Origin: Pseudopyrenochaeta lycopersici
Taxonomy: Eukaryota > Ascomycota > Dothideomycetes > Pleosporales > Pseudopyrenochaetaceae
Assembly (NCBI GenBank): GCA_003313425.1
Contig: NHZP01000010.1
Span: 310,001 to 374,000 of the forward strand
Length of the DNA stretch: 64,000 nt
Reading direction: 5' to 3'
In this document: positions 55,444 through 64,000 of the stretch, one piece after another
Numbering within the stretch: the stretch's first letter is position 1
Layout: each line of letters begins with the position of its first letter
Position numbers and translations under genes: made by a program
Notes under the pieces: generated by a model
What the model was told of the DNA's origin: nothing
What the model saw: the letters and a program-made list of their open reading frames with translations, nothing else
The model's database searches: none

Positions 55444-57985
55444 AATGGCGTTGAGGACGAGTAATCACAATCACAGCGGTCCTGTTTTGATCGCAAGGCT
55501 GGACCACGACTGCGGATATGCGGATGAGATTTCAAGGCGGGTGCAGTGGCATATATTTCCTTCCATCAGAATGCACAATTACCCAAAAAGTGGCGCGCGA
55601 TCTACCTGTAAGCAAATCTCAAAATTTGACATTTCAAAGTGCTGAATGGGGACAAAGGACACCGAACGGGCCCGACATGAAGGATGACGAGGTTTACGGG
55701 CTGGGACGTGCATGGTGCTTCCCGAAATATCACTGCACTTCCCGGGTACCATTCCTCCTTCGTCGATGATCGGCACATCAAACGCATACGATAATGGAAA
55801 TCTCTAGAACGGCAAATCAGCGTGTCGCGGTTAGGCGCTGCGTGGCTGTTGGCGACACCATGAGCTGAACACTGTCTGGTCGCGGAAGGCGAATCAACAG
55901 CGTGAACAGTGTCAGCATGACGTGCGGCTGAATGAAGGACACACGTAATGGGGCCTGACGAATAACAACTCAGAACATTTTTGTTCTTGCATCAGTTGGC
56001 CCCTAACGCTGCAGCTCCGCTCAGAGTGACAGTGGCACAGATGCTATGCAGCGTACTTGAGATGTCTAGGATCACTCGGCCCGCCCGGAAGGATCCGCTG
56101 CGGAACATTCACTCGGAATGAAGGCCCAGGGCATGAAACGCCCACGTAGTACTACTCCAAATGCGGCGCCAGAACTTTTCAAGACTTTGATATAGACCCA
56201 CAGAAGATTGCTGGGACGAAAAAGCTTGATATTTTGTGTGGAGATTTCTCGTAGCGCGTACCCAATCTGCCTCTGTAGGGCCAAATTAGATTTTGGTATT
56301 CGAGTACCCTGGGTGGATCCACCGAAACTGTTCTGAAATTTTTGACGGCAGTAGTCCCATAGCAACTTGGATCAATTTTGGTGGGGCTCATTCGCCATTG
56401 CTCATGCGTAGATTCGATTAAGTGATGCAAGCCCTACGGCACTTTAGCCTAGGCGAGTTTAAGTAATGCTCCTCTACCAGTTAGCTACAGAGAAATTTTA
56501 AGAAAGCAAATTGGAATAAAGAATACACAGCTGTGGGGACCAATTAGTGCTAATGCAGTTTAATACTATTCCACCGGTGCGCTGCTTATACCTACTTGAC
56601 TTGAGCAGCGTTCTTGGGAGGATCATCGGGTGAGAGTATTGGCAATTATTCTTCATGCAGTGTGCAGCATGCCTCACACTGCATGTTGCTGCGTGTGAAT
56701 CGCCATGTTTGGCTTGGTAGTGTTGTGCTGTCAAACTCGCTACCAGCCACAACTTTACCTCAGCGCATCGTCGAAAGAGATGGTCAATACGGCCAATCCG
56801 AACCAACCAGATGTACATTCACACGTCGTTGGCTTGCCAATTGTCCTGATGCGTTTGCAGTTGATGTTGGGTTTTCGTAGGGGTTATTACAGAAATTGAA
56901 GCTACCTGCTCGTGCAGGTTGGTTAACTTATATGGCTGTAGTTTTTACGTGATCTCAATTCTATACCCTTTGAATAGCAGGATCGTTCTGGGCTTACCTT
57001 GATTGTTGTATTTATGTAATAGTTAAACCCAGTTTAGCTGTGGAGAGTACCATTCGAAGGCTGATTTGAAAGCGAAGCAACGACCACCTTAAAGCATCAG
57101 TTGTGTGGACTATGCAGAAAGTGCTCAAGGAAGTAGATTCAGGGGGTATAAAATCGTAAGGACCAAATCTAGCTGTTCAGATTTGTATTCAGTTAGGCAC
57201 TGGTATGTGACACTGGGAAGAGCTACGCGTAGCACAACTAAGCTAGTGGAAGCACAAAGTCTTGTTCTGTGAGACTCTATGTTAGAGACTTCAACATTGT
57301 TGTTCGAGGCAACGCATCTCTGAAACTTCAAGGCGATAAATACAGCCTATGTACTTGGTTAGACCTATGGATCATGCAACCATTGCGAACTTCAGTAAAA
57401 TACCGCAGGCTGAGAAGCAAAATTAGAAGATTAAGTGAGCCAAAGACTGATGTCAATAAATTGCTCACCACATGACCATTTTCGAAGTTTGTTTTCTTCT
57501 CATGACTATTTCTTTAAACCGTGGGATAAAAAAAAATTAATACTGTGAGGATACTACTGACTTCGTAATGTTAAGGGAGAAACGTATAGAGCACAGTGCA
57601 ATAATCATAATAGTAACAAACATGTTCAAGCGAAGCAAAACCTAGAGGCAATAAAGTTTACCATATCGCCGCCCTTCGCCTGAATTTAGCGAGCATAACA
57701 GAGATCATCCCTTTCATGGTCTCCATTATTATGAAACTTTGCAATGACAGTATGGCCCACAGATTAGGCAGGTGCTAGAATGCTTTTCGAAGCTGTAGCG
57801 AGGCGGATTCCCCAGTTGTCTCCGTCATTCCAGTTCTTCTGCTCCAGCTATTGCGTGTTCCCAAGGGCCATCTGGTCGTTTTGAAGTCTTGAAGATATCT
57901 TCAAATATCGGCATTTGTTCTTGCCGCTGCTGTTGCTGTTGGCAGTCTGATCTCAAGGCTGGAAGTGTGAGGCGAGAAGAGAGAA
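55444..57985. other. Intergenic, AT-leaning, no gene seen
   Basis: Starts with the promoter of the GMC gene and ends with the 3' flank of the aminopeptidase gene. Short frames on both strands (56072-56365 minus, 57269-57475 plus) have no recognisable features. A weak tRNA-like box A near 56475 on the minus strand does not fold into a tRNA. Confidence 0.5.
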
Positions 57986-60759
57986 CTAATCGAAACGTAT
58001 ACAAGGTTTCCCACTATGTGCCTTGAGATCTGACTGATCATTGAGCAATGAGAGCCTCCGTCGGAGGTCCGCTATTTCCTTGTGTGCACACTCGAGAGCA
58101 TTTTCATTGGTGTCTGATAGTGTAATCGAACGGTTGGCGATGCCATTGGGGACACCATTGTCCGCCGGTGAAGTACTCTTTGCAGATCGATGAGTCTGTT
58201 GCTTTGAATGCACATATGACTTCTCTTTATCATCTCCAATCACTTCTCCACTGCTCGAAAAGCCCGTTGCATAGAGAGTGCGGAGTGGGCGTAAAGGCAA
58301 GACGAGTGATTTGGTAGCTGGGAGGACGGTTGCTGAGACATGCGGTGCTGGAAAGTCGCTGCTGGGTGCTCTACGTTGCTGTAGGGGAGGCGGGTTTACT
58401 GAGCGAACGCAGGGGCGGTCATCTTGCTGTAATATATGCTTGCCACGTTTCTCAGTGGGCGGTATCGATCTCATCGCAACTTCGACTGCACTCGGGCTTG
58501 ATTTGAGAACCTTATGGCGAGCCTGCTCCGAGTTTGTTCTCTTATTAGGAGGCTGGATATCTAGTTTTTGTTCCAGCTCAAGCGAACTCTGTGAAGATGT
58601 AGACAGGTTCTGTCGTAACCTCCCCAGTGTTTGGACAAGAATCACGCAATTCTTGCACTTTTGCTGCTCTTCGCTATTGGAGTGAGCACGGGATGATATT
58701 GCAAGGTTAGAGGCGTTGCTCAGGTAGATATGCCGAGCGTTAGGAGTAGACTCGCCACAAACTGGAATACACTTCCTGGCTATGTCTGGCGGGCTCTGTG
58801 CTTCAGATGTATGTTCTTGTGATTGACGCCAACGTTGAATGTTCTCATCCGTGGTCATTGAGCGCCTGAAGTTTGAAAACAGGGATGGTCCCTGGAAAGG
58901 CTCGAAATCGATGGACCCACGCCGGTTGGTCTCCACAGGCATGGTCGTCGCTCTAGCCAGCGGCCTTAATATGGGCTCTGGCATCGTAGTGGGAATACCA
59001 GGAGCACGCCGAAGTTGCGGTTTTTTGTCATGTCTAGTTTCCCGTGATTTTGAACTCCGCACTAGTGAAACATCTGCGTTGGACTTGCCACTTCGAATTA
59101 TACTAAACATTGCATCTCCTTTCGGTGCTGTAGTAAGATTCTCATAGCCTTTGGAAGTGATCAGGATGTCGTCTTCAATACGAACGCCACCAACTGGAAG
59201 ATAACGCTTAAGCACCTCAAGATTGATGTACTTCGAGTGGATCGGCGATGGGAGGTAGAAGTGCTGTAACGCATACGAAGAGAAATAGATACCGGGCTCC
59301 ACAGTAACAACCATGCCCTCCTCCAGATGACTGCTATGTGGATCTGTTGGGGCGTGGCAAGTCTTTGGGTCGTACACTGGATCATGGAAGTTTTGTGGGT
59401 ATAATGAGGGCACCTGCTAAGAATCAATACTAAGTTCTGCAAAATGAGCCACCGTACTCACATGTGCGTACACCAGCTTCCCTCTCCTCACACTCATCAA
59501 CTCTGCTTGCCCTACATCGTGCACTTCCAGGCCGATATGGTGACCAAGCCCATGTGGAAAGAAAGCTCTGCTTGTGCCAGCCTTATAAATCTCTTCTTTC
59601 GTCCCGTTATGCAATAATCCTAATCGCAGGAGCCCGTCAATAGCGATATGATGCGCTTTGATATGGAGATCAAGGTATCTCACGCCAGGCGCTAATTCTT
59701 TGATACAAGTTTCTTGCATGCGCTGCACTAGTTTGTAGATGTTCTCCGCCTCTTTGGTGGGCCATGAAGCAGAAAGCGGGAAGGTACGCGTGATGTCACT
59801 CGCATAGAGATCATACTCACAGCCAGCATCTAGGCACATTAGTTGACGATCTGCAAAATCCTCATTATTCGCGTCATAGTGCAGGGTCCCAGCGTTAGGA
59901 CCTGATGCAGCAATGGGATCGTAAGCTTGCTGCCTCGCTTGTCGAGAAATGCAAGCATTCATGAACAGGCCTTCTACTTGTGCTTCGTTTTTGAACTTAA
60001 GAATATTCGCCAGGACCTCTCTGTGTGCTTGTGAGCTGATGTCATTTGCTTTTCGGATGAGGCTGATCTCGTGATCGTCTTTGACCATCCGAGTGATGTT
60101 CATAGCTGACTGAAGAGAAATTGAGTCAACACGGGGCTCGTGTCCAGAAACACCAGGCGGCACTTGAAACTGATGTAGCACGTATAGGTCGCTTCTCTGG
60201 TTGCAGGCGTCGCTCGCCCATTGGTGAACGAAGTCTTGTAGCTGATCAACATAGTACACCTCATCGATGTCATACTTGTCAAGCGCTTCGGCGCGAGTAG
60301 AGCCGCGTCCATTCCAGATCACGCGATTCGGATCGATCCTGGGAATAAACAACGAAAGCCTGTCGTGCCGGATGTCGTACGTCATGTGACAGCCAGGTTC
60401 ATTACATCTTCTTTTCATCAGCTTTCTTCGCACTCGACTAATGAATTAGACGAACCCGCTCAAATAATAGAAATAGCGTAATTGTCGGAACGGTGCAGGC
60501 ATGTCGCTGTCGTCATTGTTTCTAGCCCTCTGGCCAAGCAGGTAGATTAAGCCATTTTCAACGCGCAGCTTCTCCTGGACCCTCCTTGCATGTTGCTTCG
60601 CTGTGAATAATTAGCTAGATTCTATTTTCTCTTGAATAGATATCATATTCCCTCACCTGGATACTTCTCTAGCGGGCTGTCAGCCTCGAGGTGTAGCCAA
60701 TATTCCTTTGCTTCCCACTTCAGGCGCTCAGCAAGACTTGACGCGTCGAGAACTTCCAT
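57986..60759 (-). CDS. Aminopeptidase P-type M24B metalloprotease with long C-terminal extension
   Basis: Four exons (60657-60759, 60456-60600, 59462-60407, 57986-59413) give 873 residues. The N-terminal AMP_N part includes NGLIYLLGQ and [19 protein letters not shown], a join created by a 48-nt intron with a GCTGATG branch site. The pita-bread catalytic domain has all five metal ligands: Asp276 (CLDAGCEYD), Asp287 (ASDITRTFP), His372 (PHGLGHHIG), Glu437 ([10 protein letters not shown]) and Glu478 (GVRIEDDIL). It removes N-terminal residues from Xaa-Pro peptides using two Mn2+. Fungal relatives normally end soon after the last ligand; here the same exon continues about 370 residues, disordered and Ser/Arg-rich, with a CKNC pair and a terminal coiled-coil-like helix ([20 protein letters not shown]). 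No signal peptide, so probably cytosolic. Confidence 0.92.
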
Positions 60760-61760
60760 CGTTAACCCTCGTCCTGCCCCCGAGGACTTTTCGATTGCGA
60801 CGGTTGCGCAAGGAGAGATGGCGTTGTGAAGCTCTGTATAAGCAGAGCAGATCGGACCGGTGAGCAGAGCAAATCCGTGCTCGCAAACTAATTGGTCCCT
60901 GCCAAGTTTCCGGTCAACCCTCCGCCAGCTCGTTTGCTATACGCTCCGCATCATATACTTTTTGGCCCCTATAATTATTTTGGCCTTTCGCTTACAGCAC
61001 GCTCCTGGTTGAGCCGTGAACCGTAATCCTGAAGCAGCATCTCATTACTGCAATACAGTCTTGCTGCCCTCCCCGCTCTGACCCTAAATATGGCGTCCCC
61101 ACACGTCCCACCAAACACGGATATCGTGCAACTCTGTGCACCTGCAGTACTTCTCCCTATTGTTGACGTATGCATCATGTTAAGAGCATTTTATCGGTAA
61201 AGACAAGCGATATATTCGTGTTTCGGGTGGTTCAATGCAATGGACATGACACATCGGCGTGGCTATCTAAAGAGAGCTGATTGGCTGCTGAATTCAGCTG
61301 ACCGGTCAACAGTTCGATCGCCGGTCACGGCTAAGCGAAGACGCGATGGTTTTGGGCTTTGGCCGCATGTATTAGGTTGGAGAAGCTGCCTAATGAAGTG
61401 CTGATGAACTCGTGCCAGTTTACAGAATGGAAATTTCTTGAGGCACAAATCGACACTGGTCACACTTTGCGGCGAACAGTTCAAGATGCTCATTGATGAG
61501 CTATCACTTCTGGGGACAAATCTTATTGACGCTATCAATGTGCAACACATGCTGCATGGTCCAGTTCTTTTGGATCCTCTCTTCTGTTCTCTCGGGGGAA
61601 ACCTGTGCGCCGTAGAACACCAACGCAGACATATGCACATTGCCCGCCTAAAGTCGTTTTGAAGTGCATGAGCAACATCAGCGAATGAGACCAAGACTCC
61701 ACTTAGACCAAGAACGTCGTTGTGCTAGTCATGTCCACAGACGCTACGAATGAGTGGTCT
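60760..61760. other. Intergenic between aminopeptidase 5' and PARP 3' ends
   Basis: The promoter of the aminopeptidase gene, then gene-free sequence and the PARP 3' UTR. A 143-codon minus frame at 61263-61694 has no recognisable features and overlaps a 74-codon plus frame, so I do not call it. Confidence 0.55.
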
Positions 61761-63968
61761 CTACATGCGTACGCGGAGCAAGTATCGCAGACGGACCTGA
61801 GCAACGTCATAGACGATATACTCGTTGTACTGAAGATACGCGCCTGGCACATTAGTTGGCCCAGGTAAGTAACGGGCGACATCAGGCTACAATGATCGGT
61901 TAGCTTGATATGAATCAAAAATAAGAAGCAAGGATAATCACCATCATGCAACCCTTGAGTGCAGGATTAATACAGCTGGCGTCTTTCCACTTGCTGGGTC
62001 CCGTCTGCCCCATACCCCACGTACTGTATGAGCCCTTCGCTTTTGCGTCCTCGCCAGCAGTATATGATGAGTCTGTGAGCTCATGCATGGGATTGCCTAG
62101 CTCCGCCTCGCAGAGGAGTAACAGCGCCGTACCTCCCGAGTTATAGGAGCAACAATAGTTGGCAGACTTTGAAGACATGTCTGCGAGGTAAATACCCTTG
62201 CCGAACATATATCCAGACACAGGGGCTTCCGGAGGTGCGATGCGGAGACCCTGGCCCAAAATACCACCAAAGTTGGTTACTCGTGAGCCATGCCAAAGCA
62301 GACGGCGATTGCTGGCAATCTTTGTGTACGGGCTCTGCTCGAAGCGGTCGAACTCACCCTGGCGCTCAATTCGGAAGATGTCCTGAACAGCGTAGTTCAA
62401 GTAATGCGTGGCACCCTTGGAATAGTTGAGGTAGGTATCAATCTCAGAAAACTCCTGGCTGCTAGGATCAAGGGCTGTCATTTCGTTCATACCAAGGCCT
62501 TGGAACTGTTTGTCGAGCTTGTGGATGCCGCTATCGTCCTTGAGGGTTTCTTTGAGCATTGCCGCAGCATCCTTCATATCTGACAGACTCTCCAGTAACT
62601 CGATCTCTTTCTTAAGTGCATCGTTGTCTCGGATGATTGGTGGTCGATTGCGGCCAAAGGCATGAGGAATGACGGAATAATACAGGTTAGAAAGGCGTTC
62701 TGTTTCCGCTCTAGACGTTGCATCTGTTTGGTCGAGCAGCGTAGACAAGTCCTTGAGGGCTTGAAATCCACGTGCAATAGTCGCCTTGCTAAGCTTTCCA
62801 AGAGGCAGTTTGTTTGCATCGTAGTTGAGTGCGCTCATAGTAGCATCGAAGTACTGTTGATTGAAAATGAGCTGCATGAGATCTTGCGTCGGTTGATCGA
62901 GTGTGCACTCAGCAGCGACACGCATTGTCTCATCCTTCGCTCCACCTTCTGTGTCTGCTCCAGCATTATCCTCCTCGTCATCGGAATCTGGATTATATGA
63001 TCGCTCGACATAGGCATACTTTCCAGCTTTGGGTTCGTCACCGCGATTCTCCCATTTGAGGCCTGATTTATCTTTGAACTTCTTCTCAAAATTCTTGGCA
63101 GCATCGTCAAGACTACCGGAACCGAGCATAGCGCTCTGACCTCGTTCTCCAACCCTACCCCATCGCGTCCAGGTCTTGAAGTCTGAGCCTGACGCGTTGC
63201 AAAGCAGCTATGCAAGTTAGTGCCCAATTACCCGGGGATCTAAGCTGGGTGGTATACCTGGACTTTATAGAACTTGTTATTGTTTGCTGATGAATTCGTT
63301 TGATTTAGAGAAGCATCCCAGATGGTGCCGTCGTTGGCGTCCACGTGGACGCGGTAATTACCGAGTGGACAGAACTCATCTACTGACACAGCTATCTTCG
63401 ATGACTTGGCGTTTTGGCCATCACCTACTTTTGCAGTTTCGGCAATTTTCGGTTTCTTTGGCTGGGATGCATCCTGAGTGGGTGCTGGTGAAGCATCAGG
63501 GGATGCAGCACGCTTCTTTGACCCATTGGTCTGCTTTGGGGCAAGCGCTGTAGTTGAAGCCGTAGAACTAGAGAGCAGGTATTGTGTCTCATCTGCTTTC
63601 AATTCTATCACATAAGTTAATATACGGATCCTCGAATCATGTCGCAAAAAGTGCGTGGCATTCTAGTTCTCATAGGACTGCTGAGGCTTACCCGTGGATT
63701 CACATTCCTCAAGCCATGCAAGGGTAACGACAGAGATATGGTGAGTCGCAGCAGCCTTGACCTTCGTGGAATTACTTTCGAAATCTTTCTCAGTGGCAAT
63801 CAGAAAGTTGGTGTCAGCTGTGACGCTGGAAGCAATGGTAGCTCCAAGGGCCGTGACGCGTGCTTGCAGTGCGGACTGGGTGGTTCCTGGGAATCTGCCG
63901 GATGTAGCAATGGAACAGCCGTCGAGCGGCGGTGCCGGGGCAGCTTTCTTCGCAGCTTTGCGAGCCAT
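61761..63968 (-). CDS. prpA: Poly(ADP-ribose) polymerase (BRCT-WGR-catalytic)
   Basis: Four exons (63692-63968, 63258-63604, 61942-63207, 61761-61886) give 671 residues. Order of domains: a BRCT domain at about 12-92 (DGCSIATSGRFPGTT ... VVTLAWLEECE); a Lys/Pro/Ala linker with PKKPKIAE, a probable nuclear signal; a WGR domain at about 160-280 (FKTWTRWGRVGERGQ); the helical PARP regulatory domain; and the ART catalytic domain. The catalytic triad His514 (LLWHGSR), Tyr548 (GKGIYLADM) and Glu652 (YNEYIVYD) is complete; Glu652 comes from the small last exon. The enzyme transfers ADP-ribose chains from NAD+ in DNA-damage signalling. As in Aspergillus PrpA, there are no N-terminal zinc fingers; WGR and BRCT would sense DNA breaks. 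It lies at the right edge but is complete, with ATG at 63968. Confidence 0.95.
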
Positions 63969-64000
63969 TGATGCGATTTGATGTGAGATGCAGGATGAAG

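Noticed and set aside
56401..56493. tRNA-like segment on the minus strand (box A TAGCTAACTGG near 56485, weak box B near 56412)
   Set aside because: Anticodon and T stems do not pair and the acceptor stem has no partner; at best a chance match or a very old tRNA relic.
61263..61694. 143-codon minus-strand frame between the aminopeptidase and PARP genes
   Set aside because: Cys/Arg/Ser-rich without a pattern and overlapped by an opposite-strand frame; likely chance.

Overview
The window is nuclear DNA of a filamentous ascomycete (Pezizomycotina, most like a Dothideomycete). The signs are short introns of roughly 45-65 nt with GT...AG ends, fungal-type Zn2Cys6 and C2H2 regulators, a GPI-anchored proline-rich wall protein, hevein-type chitin-binding modules, and housekeeping proteins that read as close matches to fungal families. 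All splice models were built by eye from reading frame, donor/acceptor and family continuity. Each multi-exon model given below sums to a whole number of codons.

Layout: 1-2457 holds an acidic, disordered conserved protein, open at the left edge. 4270-10785 is a housekeeping block: NIPA-type Mg2+ transporter (+), APC4 (-), ribosomal protein uL2 (-). 10.8-14.4 kb is gene-poor with one possible orphan exon. 14441-15576 is a proline-rich GPI protein (-). 17987-23032 is a second housekeeping block: DML1 (-), SAP18 (-), and PRP18 (+) divergent from SAP18. 23.0-29.7 kb and 31.0-36.5 kb are long gene-poor stretches, with a C2H2 transcription factor (29740-30954) between them and a small eight-cysteine secreted protein (36525-36799) at the end.

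38.0-39.4 kb holds a chitin-binding gene interrupted by an in-frame TGA. 40215-43016 is an LCAT-like alpha/beta hydrolase. 44-50 kb carries lineage-specific genes: a 266-residue unknown, a three-exon coiled-coil protein, a probable pseudogene with two in-frame TAG codons, and a DUF4267-type membrane protein. 50.5-55.4 kb looks like a small metabolic locus: an NmrA-like reductase (-), a divergent Zn2Cys6 regulator (+), and a secreted GMC flavoprotein (-). The promoter between reductase and regulator carries clustered CGG-type repeats. 57986-60759 is an M24B aminopeptidase P with an unusually long C-terminal tail, and 61761-63968 is a PARP with BRCT, WGR and catalytic domains.

The housekeeping genes do not form one pathway. 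The parts that may work together are the SAP18/PRP18 divergent pair (both tied to RNA processing) and the 50.5-55.4 kb regulator/oxidoreductase group. No tRNA, rRNA, CRISPR or intact transposon was recognised.
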